Assembly (NCBI GenBank): GCA_900320815.1
Contig: ONTY01000067.1
Coordinates: 1-6,881 of the forward strand
Direction: 5' to 3'
From: an uncultured Pseudomonadota bacterium
GTDB lineage: Bacteria; Pseudomonadota; Gammaproteobacteria; Burkholderiales; Burkholderiaceae_C
DNA length: 6,881 nt
Shown here: piece by piece, positions 1-6,516 of the stretch
Numbering within the stretch: position 1 is the first letter of the stretch
Layout: each line of letters opens with the position of its first letter
Notes under the pieces: model-generated
What the model saw: only the letters and a program-made list of their open reading frames with translations
The model's database searches: none
Told to the model about the DNA's origin: nothing
Position numbers and translations under genes: made by a program

Positions 1-40
1 CCCCTCGCCCCCGCCATCGCGCAGCGGCGGGGGCAAGGGG
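1..40. repeat. Inverted repeat / hairpin at left edge
   Basis: Arms 1-15 (CCCCTCGCCCCCGCC) and 26-40 (GGCGGGGGCAAGGGG) pair at 14 of 15 positions, with one C-A mismatch at 6/35 and a 10-nt loop. The right arm overlaps the ValS-like remnant, so the left arm looks like an inverted copy of it. It lies exactly at the window edge inside what should be coding sequence. A fold-back artefact is more likely than a regulatory hairpin. Confidence 0.75.
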
Positions 41-52
41 AAGTACTGCGTT
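26..52 (+). pseudogene. valS: Out-of-frame remnant of valS N-terminal coding sequence
   Basis: Read with codons starting at 26, this stretch gives GGGKGKYCV. That resembles the residues just before PPPNVTG in ValS (typically ...Y/F-C-I/V-x-x-PPPNVTG). It is in a different frame from the HMGH motif at 72. About ten residues (roughly QLPPPNVTGT, 30 nt) should lie between this V and the L of LHMGH, but only 16 nt (53-68) are present. The net loss of about 14 nt causes a frameshift. The match is short, so this is inference; an error near a contig end is a likely cause. Confidence 0.5.
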
Positions 53-68
53 TGCCCACATCAGCACG

Positions 69-2756
69 CTGCACATGGGGCACGCCTTCAACCAGACGGT
101 GATGGACAGCCTCGCGCGCTACCACCGCATGCGCGGCTTCAACACGGCGTGGATTCCCGGCACCGACCACGCGGGCATTGCCACGCAGATTGTGGTGGAG
201 CGCCAGTTGCAGGCCGCCGGCGAAAGCCGCCACACGCTGGGGCGCGAAGCCTTTTTGCAGCGCGTGTGGCAGTGGCGGGAGGAGTCCGGCGGCACCATCT
301 GCACGCAGATGCGCCGCATGGGCGACACGGTGGACTGGAGCCGCGAGTTCTTCACCATGGACGAGGCGCGCTCGCGCGCCGTCACGGAAGCCTTTGTGCG
401 TCTCTATGAGCAGGGGCTGATTTATCGCGGCAAGCGCCTCGTGAACTGGGACCCCAAGCTCAAGACGGCTGTCAGCGACCTAGAGGTGGAAAGCATCGAG
501 TCCGAAGGCAAGATGCACTACATCTGCTATCCCTTCGTGGACGGCCCGCAGATGATTGACGGCAAGCTGGAACGCGGCATGACGATTGCCACCACGCGCC
601 CTGAAACCATGATGGCCGACGGCGCCTTGGCCGTACACCCCGAAGACGAGCGTTACAAGCACCTCGTGGGCAAATGGGTGGAGCTGCCGCTCAACAACCG
701 CAATATCCCCATCATTGCTGATGACTTTGTTGACCGCGATTTCGGCTCCGGCTGCGTGAAGATTACTGGCGCACACGACTTCAACGACTACGCCTGCGCG
801 CAGCGCCACGGTCTGCCACTCATCACCATTTTCACAGCGGACGCGCGCATCAATGAAAACGGTCCCGAACCTTACCGGGGACTTGACCGCTACGAAGCAC
901 GCAAACAATTCCTCGCTGACTTGCAGGCGGGTGATTACGTTATTGCCATCAAGCCGCACAAATACGTGCTGCCCACCTGCGCACGCACCGGTGAAGTGGT
1001 GGAACCCATGCTCACCGACCAGTGGTTTGTCGCCACGACGAAAGTCGGCAAGGGCGAAGAAAAATCCATCGCACAAAAAGCCATAGACGCCGTGGAAAGC
1101 GGCGCCGTGCGCTTTGTGCCCGCGCAGTGGGTCAACACCTACAACCAGTGGATGCACAACATTCAGGACTGGTGCATCAGCCGCCAGCTTTGGTGGGGGC
1201 ACCAGATTCCGGCGTGGTATGCCGAGGATGGCCGCGTCTTCGTCGCGCGCAGCGAGGAGGAAGCGCAGCAACAGGCCGCCGCCGCCGGCTGCACCGGCGC
1301 GCTCACCCGCGAGGAAGACGTGCTGGACACCTGGTTTTCCTCCGCGCTGCTGCCCTTCTCCAGCCTCGGCTGGCCGGAAGTGGAACCCGCCACCGCCGCC
1401 GCCACGGACGACATGGCGCTCTACCTGCCAAGCAGCGTGCTCGTCACCGGCTACGACATCATCTTTTTCTGGGTCGCGCGCATGGTGATGATGAGCTGCC
1501 ACTTCACCGGGCGCGTGCCCTTCCGCGACGTGTATATCCACGGCCTCGTGCTCGACGCGCACGGCGAAAAAATGAGCAAGAGCGAGGGCAACGTGCTCGA
1601 CCCCGTGGACCTGATTGACGGCATCGCGCTCGAGCCGCTGCTGAAAAAACGCACCTACGGCCTGCGCAAGCCCGAAAAAGCGCCGCTCGTGGAAAAGCGC
1701 ACGCGCGAAGAATTCCCCGACGGCATCCCCGCCTATGGCGCCGACGCGCTGCGCTTCACCTTCGCGGCCATGGCAAGCCTTGGGCGCAGCATCAACTTCA
1801 ACAGCCGCCGCTGCGAGGGCTACCGCAACTTCTGCAACAAGCTCTGGAACGCCGCGCGCTTCGTGTTGATGAACTGCGAAGGGCACGACTGCAGCCGCGA
1901 AGACGCCGCCCTCAGCAGCGCCGACCGCTGGATACGCAGCCGCCTGCAGCGCGCCATCGCGCAGGCGCACCAGGGCTTTGCCGACTACCGGCTCGACAAC
2001 GTCGCCAGCGCGATTTATGAATTCGTCTGGGACGAGTTCTGCGACTGGTATCTGGAAATCGCCAAAGTGCAGATTCAAACCGGCTCGGAAGCGCAGCAGC
2101 GCGCCACGCGCCACACCCTGCTGCACACGCTGGAAGCCGTGCTGCGCCTCGCGCACCCCGTCATCCCGTTCGTGACCGAGGCGCTCTGGCAAGCCGTCGC
2201 GCCGCTCGCGCGCGCCGACTTTGCCGACGGCGCAAGCTGCGCCTGCGCGCCCTATCCCACAGCCGACACCGCCCGCATTGACGAAGACGCCGAGCACCAC
2301 ATCGCCCACATCAAGGCACTCGTCACCGCCTGCCGCACCATGCGCAGCGAACTCAAAGTTCCCCCCTCGCAGCGCCTGCCGCTTTACGTTTACGGCACCA
2401 CTGGCCACATCACAGCAAACGAAGCTGTGCTCTGCGCCCTCGCGCGGCTAGACGGCATCACCACCTTCGCCAGCGAGGCTGCCTGGCACGCTGCCGCTGG
2501 CGCTGCCCCCACCGCCGCCGTTGGCGCCACGCGGCTGGCGCTGTTCATGGCGGTGGACGTGGAGGCGGAAAAAGCGCGCCTGGCCAAAGAAGTGGCCACG
2601 CTGGAAAAAAACATCAAGCGCGCACGCGAGAAGCTGGACAACTCCGCATTTGCCAGCAAAGCACCCGCCGCCGTCGTGCAGCAAGAGCGCCAGCGCCTCG
2701 CCGACTTCAACGCCGCGCTGGAAAAAGTGCGCGGGCAAATGGCGCGGCTGGGCTGA
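69..2756 (+). CDS. valS: Valyl-tRNA synthetase, 5'-truncated
   Basis: Cytoplasmic class I synthetase that charges tRNA-Val with valine and hydrolyses mischarged threonine. Numbering from the first in-frame Met at 75, the sequence shows: the HMGH form of the HIGH motif (72-83), [10 protein letters not shown] (29-38), the CP1 editing domain with TTRPET (173-178) and TGAHDFNDY (231-239), EPMLTDQW (310-317), [12 protein letters not shown] (365-376), DVLDTWFSS (415-423), the KMSKS loop (499-503, bases 1569-1583), an anticodon-binding helical domain with [11 protein letters not shown] near 582, and a charged C-terminal coiled coil (about 830-890). E. coli ValS is 951 residues with HIGH near residue 50, so about 45-50 N-terminal residues are missing. 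ATG 75 sits inside the HIGH motif and cannot be the true start. Upstream of 69 this frame no longer resembles ValS. In the editing domain, TPAHD is replaced by TGAHD. The wording is closest to Burkholderiales enzymes as I recall them. Identity is certain; whether the gene is intact is not. Confidence 0.96.
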   Translation: MHMGHAFNQTVMDSLARYHRMRGFNTAWIPGTDHAGIATQIVVERQLQAAGESRHTLGREAFLQRVWQWREESGGTICTQMRRMGDTVDWSREFFTMDEARSRAVTEAFVRLYEQGLIYRGKRLVNWDPKLKTAVSDLEVESIESEGKMHYICYPFVDGPQMIDGKLERGMTIATTRPETMMADGALAVHPEDERYKHLVGKWVELPLNNRNIPIIADDFVDRDFGSGCVKITGAHDFNDYACAQRHGLPLITIFTADARINENGPEPYRGLDRYEARKQFLADLQAGDYVIAIKPHKYVLPTCARTGEVVEPMLTDQWFVATTKVGKGEEKSIAQKAIDAVESGAVRFVPAQWVNTYNQWMHNIQDWCISRQLWWGHQIPAWYAEDGRVFVARSEEEAQQQAAAAGCTGALTREEDVLDTWFSSALLPFSSLGWPEVEPATAAATDDMALYLPSSVLVTGYDIIFFWVARMVMMSCHFTGRVPFRDVYIHGLVLDAHGEKMSKSEGNVLDPVDLIDGIALEPLLKKRTYGLRKPEKAPLVEKRTREEFPDGIPAYGADALRFTFAAMASLGRSINFNSRRCEGYRNFCNKLWNAARFVLMNCEGHDCSREDAALSSADRWIRSRLQRAIAQAHQGFADYRLDNVASAIYEFVWDEFCDWYLEIAKVQIQTGSEAQQRATRHTLLHTLEAVLRLAHPVIPFVTEALWQAVAPLARADFADGASCACAPYPTADTARIDEDAEHHIAHIKALVTACRTMRSELKVPPSQRLPLYVYGTTGHITANEAVLCALARLDGITTFASEAAWHAAAGAAPTAAVGATRLALFMAVDVEAEKARLAKEVATLEKNIKRAREKLDNSAFASKAPAAVVQQERQRLADFNAALEKVRGQMARLG

Positions 2757-2812
2757 TCATTCCCTCTGCTTCTTTTCTGTTCATGAGTTCTATATTAGTG
2801 GGTATAGGCATG

Positions 2813-2837
2813 ATTGCCGGCACAAGCTGCTGGCAAT
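2813..2837. repeat. Stem-loop in the intergenic region
   Basis: ATTGCCGGC (2813-2821) pairs with GCTGGCAAT (2829-2837) through nine pairs including one G-T wobble, with a 7-nt loop. An outer CTATATT (2790-2796) can also pair with AATATAG (2848-2854). No T-run follows on either strand, so it does not look like a Rho-independent terminator. It could be an operator or part of a structured leader. The function is unknown. Confidence 0.5.
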
Positions 2838-2916
2838 AACGTATCAGAATATAGGGTATATATCATTTTCAAGTGTGCTGCAGAAGCGCCGCAGAGGCGT
2901 CACCCAAGCCGGGACA

Positions 2917-2930
2917 TTGACCCATTTCAT
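2917..2930 (+). promoter_or_regulatory. Possible FNR/DNR/NnrR-type box (one good half-site)
   Basis: TTGAC-CCAT-TTCAT resembles the Crp/Fnr-family consensus TTGAY-N4-RTCAA. The left half is perfect and the right half matches at about 3 of 5 positions. Its centre is about 60 nt upstream of the permease ATG. An activator centred at -41.5 would put the transcription start near 2965, but no good -10 element is visible near 2953-2958. It is listed only because nnrS genes are known targets of NO-responsive regulators of this family. Confidence 0.17.
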
Positions 2931-2931
2931 G

Positions 2932-2954
2932 TGCTGCCTCGGTGTGGCGCAGCA
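2932..2954 (+). repeat. Short hairpin upstream of the permease start
   Basis: TGCTGC (2932-2937) pairs with GCAGCA (2949-2954); CT at 2938-2939 can extend the stem against GG at 2946-2947 with a one-base bulge. It ends 29 nt before the permease ATG, where no Shine-Dalgarno sequence is visible. It may be a leader structure or chance. Confidence 0.35.
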
Positions 2955-2983
2955 GGGGACAGGCGTAGCGTGACAATTGCTAC

Positions 2984-3787
2984 ATGCGACTTGTTTTCAA
3001 TTGGCTTGGGCGTTTGCCCTCTTACTTCTGGGGCGGCTGGGGCGCGGTGGCGAGCCTGCTGCTGATGGTGGCGCTGTGGGATGCGCTGGCGCAGCACTTT
3101 GGCCAACTCATCCTGCCTTCGCCGCAGGAGACGCTGGCGGCGCTGGGCGAGCTGGCGCAGCAGGACGATGGCTGGCTGCGTGCGCTGGGCATCACGGCGC
3201 GGCGCGCTTTCCTTGGTCTGGCGCTGGCGCTGCTGCTGGGCAGCACAGCGGGCGTGTTGCTGGGCGCATCCATGACGGCGTCCATGATGGCGCGTCCCTG
3301 GGTGACGGTGCTCATGGGCACGCCGCCCATTGCCTGGCTGGTGATGGCGATGCTGTGGTTTGGCACGGGCGATGGCACGCCGCTGTTCACGGTGTTTGTG
3401 GCGTGTTTTCCGGTGGCGTTGGTGGCGGGCATTCAGGGCGTGCGCACGCTAGAGGGCAAGTGGCGTGACCTGGCGCGCTCCCTTGGTCTGCCGTGGTGGA
3501 TGGGCGTGACCGACGTGGCGGCGCCGCACGTGCTCTCCTACCTTTTCCCGGCGTGGACGGTGGCGCTGGGCAGTGCGCTGAAAGTGGTGGTAATGGCGGA
3601 GCTGCTGGCTTCCAACGACGGCGTGGGCGCGCAGCTTGCCGCCAGCCGCGCGCAGCTTGACATGTCCACGTCGCTGGCATGGATTGCGCTGCTGGTGGGG
3701 GTGCTGCTGGCGGTGGAATACGGCGTGCTGGAGCCGGTGAAGCGCGAGCTGGAACGCTGGCGCGCCGATGCCGTGCAACAGCAGTAA
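2984..3787 (+). CDS. ABC transporter permease, SsuC/TauC/ThiX (nitrate/sulfonate/taurine-type) family
   Basis: Inner-membrane permease of 267 residues, a normal length for the SsuC/TauC/NrtB family. Hydrophobic segments lie near residues 17-37, 75-97, 104-126, 132-152, 184-208 and 231-250, giving six likely transmembrane helices. The EAA-type coupling loop that docks on the ATPase is at about 157-182 (EGKWRDLARSLGLPWW), with the conserved glycine at 168. The early LPSPQETLAALGEL (about 44-57) is typical of this family. ATG 2984 is the first possible ATG after an in-frame TAG at 2966; no Shine-Dalgarno sequence is visible before it. The ATPase gene starts 13 nt after its stop and nnrS follows. 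No periplasmic substrate-binding protein is encoded in the window, so the substrate is unknown; nitrate/nitrite, sulfonate, taurine or a thiamine precursor are all possible for the family. It is rich in GCG, CTG and GTG codons. Confidence 0.9.
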   Translation: MRLVFNWLGRLPSYFWGGWGAVASLLLMVALWDALAQHFGQLILPSPQETLAALGELAQQDDGWLRALGITARRAFLGLALALLLGSTAGVLLGASMTASMMARPWVTVLMGTPPIAWLVMAMLWFGTGDGTPLFTVFVACFPVALVAGIQGVRTLEGKWRDLARSLGLPWWMGVTDVAAPHVLSYLFPAWTVALGSALKVVVMAELLASNDGVGAQLAASRAQLDMSTSLAWIALLVGVLLAVEYGVLEPVKRELERWRADAVQQQ

Positions 3788-3793
3788 AGGAGG
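3787..3793 (+). promoter_or_regulatory. Strong ribosome binding site for the ABC ATPase gene
   Basis: AAGGAGG lies 7 nt before ATG 3801 and overlaps the last base of the permease stop codon. It decides the start: the longer frame opening at ATG 3768 has no such site and would overlap the permease gene. Confidence 0.85.
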
Positions 3794-3800
3794 CGCAGCA

Positions 3801-4553
3801 ATGCTCAAAGTCAAGGATGTGGAGCACAGCTTTGGTGCGCGCCGCGTGCTGGCGCCGGTGAGTTTGGTGCTGGAGGCCGGGCGCTGCGTGGCGCTGGTGG
3901 GGCCGTCGGGCTGCGGCAAAACGACGCTGCTGCACTTGTGCGCTGGGCTGCTGGATGTGCAAAAGGGCGAGATTGCCAACAGCTTTGCGCGCTGCGCCGT
4001 GATGTTTCAGCAGCCGCTGCTGCTGCCCTGGCTGACGGTGCTGGACAACATTGCCCTGGGGCTGAAGGCGCAGCGCATTGCGCGCGCAGCGCGGCACGAA
4101 AAAGCGGCAGCAATGGCGCAGGCGCTGGGGCTGGACGCGCTGGCGCTGCGGCAGTTTCCGCAGCAGCTCTCGGGCGGGATGCAAAGCCGCGCGGCGCTGG
4201 CGCGGGCGCTTGTCTTGCAGCCTGATGCGCTGCTGCTCGACGAACCCTTTGCCGCGCTGGATATTGGCCTGAAAGCGCACATGCATCAACTGGTGCAGCA
4301 GCAGCGGCAGCAGCGCGCGCTGGCGGCGCTGCTGATTACGCACGACGTGCAGGAGGCGGTGCGGCTGGCCGATACGGTGCTGGTGCTGGCGGCGCGCCCG
4401 GGACGCATCGTCTGGCGGCTGGATTTGACGCAACCTGCGGCGCTGCGCAGCGACGCCTGGGTGCTGCAGCACACGGCGGCGCTGCTGGAGCAGCCCGTGG
4501 TGCGCAGCGCCTTTGAATTGCCTGAAACATCTGTCACGGAGGCCGCAGCATGA
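3801..4553 (+). CDS. ABC transporter ATP-binding protein, SsuB/TauB/NrtC-like
   Basis: Cytoplasmic ATPase of 250 residues that should power the permease encoded just upstream. All nucleotide-binding motifs are present: Walker A GPSGCGKTT (34-42), Q-loop FQQ with Gln70, then the PLLLPWLTV stretch typical of the SsuB/TauB group, signature LSGGMQSR (123-130), Walker B ALLLDEP (143-149), D-loop ALD (152-154) and switch His181 in ITHD. The C-terminal tail beyond about 200 is short, with no added regulatory domain. Start ATG 3801 is chosen for its strong ribosome binding site and because the protein then begins MLKVKDVEHSFG, the usual start of this fold. Its stop overlaps the nnrS start in ATGA, suggesting translational coupling. 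It is very rich in Gln (QQQRQQR near 166-172) and GCG/CTG codons. The substrate is not inferable. Confidence 0.93.
   Translation: MLKVKDVEHSFGARRVLAPVSLVLEAGRCVALVGPSGCGKTTLLHLCAGLLDVQKGEIANSFARCAVMFQQPLLLPWLTVLDNIALGLKAQRIARAARHEKAAAMAQALGLDALALRQFPQQLSGGMQSRAALARALVLQPDALLLDEPFAALDIGLKAHMHQLVQQQRQQRALAALLITHDVQEAVRLADTVLVLAARPGRIVWRLDLTQPAALRSDAWVLQHTAALLEQPVVRSAFELPETSVTEAAA
4538..4542 (+). promoter_or_regulatory. Ribosome binding site for nnrS
   Basis: GGAGG lies 7 nt before ATG 4550, inside the end of the ATPase gene. It supports ATG 4550, which gives a 4-nt overlap with the previous stop, over any later start. Confidence 0.8.
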
Positions 4554-5917
4554 CAGCAGAAACAACAGCAAAAACCGTCACGCTGGAGATGCTCTACGGC
4601 GCGCCACGCTGGCACGAGGTGCGCTGGCGCGGCCTGACGGATGCGGCGCACCCAGCGTGGCAATGCGCTTTCCGCCCGTTTTTTGTGCTCACCGTGCTCG
4701 CCGCCATCGCGCTGATGCTGCTGTGGGTTGCGTTTCTCACTCTTGGTCTGCCGCTGCCACTGGGCGCGGCCAGCGGCCCCTTTGCCTGGCACGCGCACGA
4801 GTTGCTGCTGGGCATGGGGGGCGCGGCGGCGGCAGGTTTTGCCATGACGGCGGCAGCCGAGTTCACGGAAACGCCCGAATACACCGCGCAGCCGCAACAG
4901 CGTCTGGTGGTGTTGTGGCTGGCGGCACGGCTCGCGTTCTGGTGCAGCGGCTTTGCGCTGCCGCTGCTGCTGCTCTCAGGCGTGCTGCAGCTGGCCTTCC
5001 TCGGCTATTTGGCGGCGCTGCTGTGGCCGCGCTTTTGGGGCGATGCCGGGCGGCGGCACATGTCCTTCATCTGGTCGCTGGCACTGCTGATGCTTGGCTG
5101 CGCAGGCTTTTATGTGCAGGCAGCGCGCGGGGCATACGCCGTGCCGTGGCTGCATGGGCTGCTGGCGGCTTTCCTCGTGCTCATCGTCGTGGCGCTCAGC
5201 CGCATTTCCATGAGCATGGTCAACGCGGCGCTGGAAGACATCGATGCCCGCGACGACGAGGGCGAGCCGCTGCACTATCTCGCGCGCCCGCCCCGGCGCA
5301 ACCTGGCGATGCTGTGCATCGGACTGTGGGGCGCAGCGCAGGCGCTCGAGTGGCCGGGCAGCGTAGGCGGCTGGCTGGCGCTGGCCGCCAGCGCCGCTGT
5401 CTTCAATCTGATGGGCGACTGGCATGTGGGGCGCGCGCTGCTGCGTCGTTGGGCGCTGTTGCTCTACGGCTGCTACGCGCTCATGGCCGCCGGCTTTGCC
5501 CTCATCGGACTGGCCAAACTCGGCTGGCTGGCCGCGCCGCAGACGGCTGGAGTGCACCTGCTCACGGCGGGCAGTTTCAGCCTCATCATCTTCACCGTTA
5601 TGGTCATTGCTGGCTACACGCACAGCGGGCTCAAGCGCGACCGCCGCCCCTGGGTGCTGTGGGCGGCGGGCGGCATCGTCACGGCGGCTGTGCTGCGCGT
5701 GCTGGCTTACTGGGTGGCGCCGCTGCTGCTGCAGGGCATCTCCGGCCTGCTGTGGGCTGCCAGCTTTGCCGCAATGGCCTGGCACATGCTGCCCGTGTGG
5801 CTGGCAGGGCGCGTGGACGGGCGCTGGGGCGGGCATGGCGTGCTGGATGAGTTCACTGACGACGCGCTGCGCCTGGCTGCCCAGGCGGCGCAGGGCAAAG
5901 GAGCGGGAGCGTCATGA
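4550..5917 (+). CDS. nnrS: NnrS family haem/copper membrane protein
   Basis: Polytopic inner-membrane protein of 455 residues. The family was first studied in denitrifying Rhodobacter, where it binds haem and copper and is induced by nitric oxide regulators; in other bacteria it is linked to nitrosative-stress relief. Visible hallmarks are AFRPFF (40-45) opening the first helix, WHAHE (80-84) followed by a Gly/Ala-rich helix, DWHVGR (290-295), HLLTAGS (336-342) and GYTHSG (355-360). The many hydrophobic segments from 46 to 420 fit about 12 transmembrane helices. His81, 83, 292, 336 and 358 are candidate metal ligands. The segment after WHAHE reads AAAEFTETPEYT where many relatives have AVPNWTG, so it may be a divergent subgroup. 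It overlaps the ATPase gene upstream and greB downstream by 4 nt each, implying one co-translated unit. Family assignment is firm; the exact biochemical role is not settled for the family. Confidence 0.9.
   Translation: MTAETTAKTVTLEMLYGAPRWHEVRWRGLTDAAHPAWQCAFRPFFVLTVLAAIALMLLWVAFLTLGLPLPLGAASGPFAWHAHELLLGMGGAAAAGFAMTAAAEFTETPEYTAQPQQRLVVLWLAARLAFWCSGFALPLLLLSGVLQLAFLGYLAALLWPRFWGDAGRRHMSFIWSLALLMLGCAGFYVQAARGAYAVPWLHGLLAAFLVLIVVALSRISMSMVNAALEDIDARDDEGEPLHYLARPPRRNLAMLCIGLWGAAQALEWPGSVGGWLALAASAAVFNLMGDWHVGRALLRRWALLLYGCYALMAAGFALIGLAKLGWLAAPQTAGVHLLTAGSFSLIIFTVMVIAGYTHSGLKRDRRPWVLWAAGGIVTAAVLRVLAYWVAPLLLQGISGLLWAASFAAMAWHMLPVWLAGRVDGRWGGHGVLDEFTDDALRLAAQAAQGKGAGAS
5897..5903 (+). promoter_or_regulatory. 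Ribosome binding site for greB
   Basis: AAAGGAG lies 10 nt before ATG 5914, inside the end of nnrS; a second weaker GGGAG at 5905-5909 lies 4 nt before it. Together they support the overlapping start. Confidence 0.6.
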
Positions 5918-6492
5918 GCCGCGCCTTTGTGCGTGAAGGCGCAGGCAGCACGCCGCAGCCGCGTTCTGCCCCGCGCGCCACGCTGCCCGCCGGCAGCCCG
6001 AACTACATCACCGCCGCTGGCTACGCACGCTTGCAGGCTGAACTCAACGCCCTCATCGGCCACGAGCGTCCCAAAGTTGTCGATGCCGTGCACTGGGCGG
6101 CCAAAAATGGCGATCGCAGCGAAAACGGCGACTACATCTACGGCAAACGCCGCCTGCGCGAAATTGACCGTCGCATCCGCTTTTTGAGCCGCCGGCTGGA
6201 AATTGCCAGCATCGTTGACCCCAGCGTGCACCACGGCAGCGAGCAGATATTTTTTGGCGCCACTGTGACCTATCTTCTTGATGGCGGCAAAGAGCGTCGC
6301 GCCACCATTAAAGGCGTGGATGAAGCCGACATTCACGCTGGCGAAGTGAGCTGGGTCAGCCCGCTGGCGCGTGCCTTGCTGCGTGCCCGCGTAGGCGATG
6401 AGCGGCTGCTGCGCGCACCCAACGGTGCGCAGCGGCGGCTGGAAATTGTGGACGTGGAATATCCGGCGCCCGGCGAGGCGAGAAATTCATAA
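5914..6492 (+). CDS. greB: Transcription elongation factor GreB
   Basis: A 192-residue Gre factor that enters the RNA polymerase secondary channel and stimulates cleavage of backtracked RNA. After a 25-residue low-complexity N-terminus, LPAGSPNYITAAGYARL (24-40) opens the coiled-coil arm. The tip carries NGDRSENGDY (65-74), with Asp67 and Glu70 matching the catalytic acidic pair of Gre factors. KRRLREIDRRIRFLSRRLE (78-96) forms the returning helix. The FKBP-like C-terminal domain runs about 110-185 (FFGATVTY, DEAD, SWVSPLARALL). It is longer than E. coli GreB (158) mainly through the N-terminal extension. The wording is GreB rather than GreA (YGKRRLREIDRRIRFL). Its start overlaps the nnrS stop in ATGA, so it appears translationally coupled to nnrS, an unexpected partner. 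The gene is intact, but recognisable neighbouring sequence stops right after it. Confidence 0.95.
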   Translation: MSRAFVREGAGSTPQPRSAPRATLPAGSPNYITAAGYARLQAELNALIGHERPKVVDAVHWAAKNGDRSENGDYIYGKRRLREIDRRIRFLSRRLEIASIVDPSVHHGSEQIFFGATVTYLLDGGKERRATIKGVDEADIHAGEVSWVSPLARALLRARVGDERLLRAPNGAQRRLEIVDVEYPAPGEARNS

Positions 6493-6516
6493 AGCATTTA
6501 GCTGCGCCCGGGCGCC
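6465..6516. repeat. GC-rich inverted repeat across the greB end
   Basis: GGCGCCCGG (6465-6473) is the exact reverse complement of CCGGGCGCC (6508-6516), separated by 34 nt that include the greB stop. The second arm also overlaps a perfect 12-bp palindrome GCGCCCGGGCGC (6504-6515). No T-run follows, so it is a poor terminator candidate. It lies where the Ig-like fragment begins and may mark the join. Confidence 0.45.

Larger units (their letters stand above)
2757..2983. other. Intergenic region between valS and the ABC permease gene
   Basis: This 227-base gap is visibly richer in A and T than the flanking genes, especially 2781-2870, where TATATTAG and GGGTATATAT occur. I see no coding pattern with a family match, no hairpin followed by a T-run that would terminate valS, and no convincing -35/-10 pair. 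It contains two short hairpins and one FNR/DNR-like half-site, listed separately. The AT-rich stretch with TATATAT at 2857-2863 is the likeliest place for a promoter of the downstream unit, but this cannot be assigned from sequence alone. Confidence 0.6.

Noticed and set aside
480..2408. Long open frame of 642 codons on the minus strand across valS
   Set aside because: It lies wholly antisense to conserved ValS coding sequence. Its product is Val/Ala/His-rich low complexity with no recognisable domain, as GC-rich codon bias produces on the opposite strand.
2757..2840. Rho-independent terminator for valS
   Set aside because: The T-rich stretch at 2768-2780 has no preceding hairpin, and the hairpin at 2813-2837 has no following T-run on either strand.
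2757..2983. TPP riboswitch before the ABC genes (ThiXYZ-type hypothesis)
   Set aside because: I looked for the conserved CTGAGA and ACCTGATC-like elements and found neither. Cobalamin-type conserved boxes are also absent.
2814..3065. 83-codon + strand frame in the valS-permease gap
   Set aside because: There is no ribosome binding site and no recognisable domain, and it runs out of frame into the permease gene.
3768..3800. Earlier start for the ABC ATPase at ATG 3768
   Set aside because: It would overlap the permease stop and has no ribosome binding site, whereas ATG 3801 has AAGGAGG at 7 nt and gives the standard family N-terminus.
3387..4571. 394-codon minus-strand frame across the permease and ATPase genes
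   Set aside because: It is antisense to two well-supported ABC genes. The product is Arg/Gln/His-rich without domain features.
4513..5850. 445-codon + strand frame overlapping nnrS
   Set aside because: It is an alternate frame of nnrS. The product is Arg/Ala/Gly-rich with no family match, while the nnrS frame has clear motifs, a ribosome binding site and coupled overlaps.
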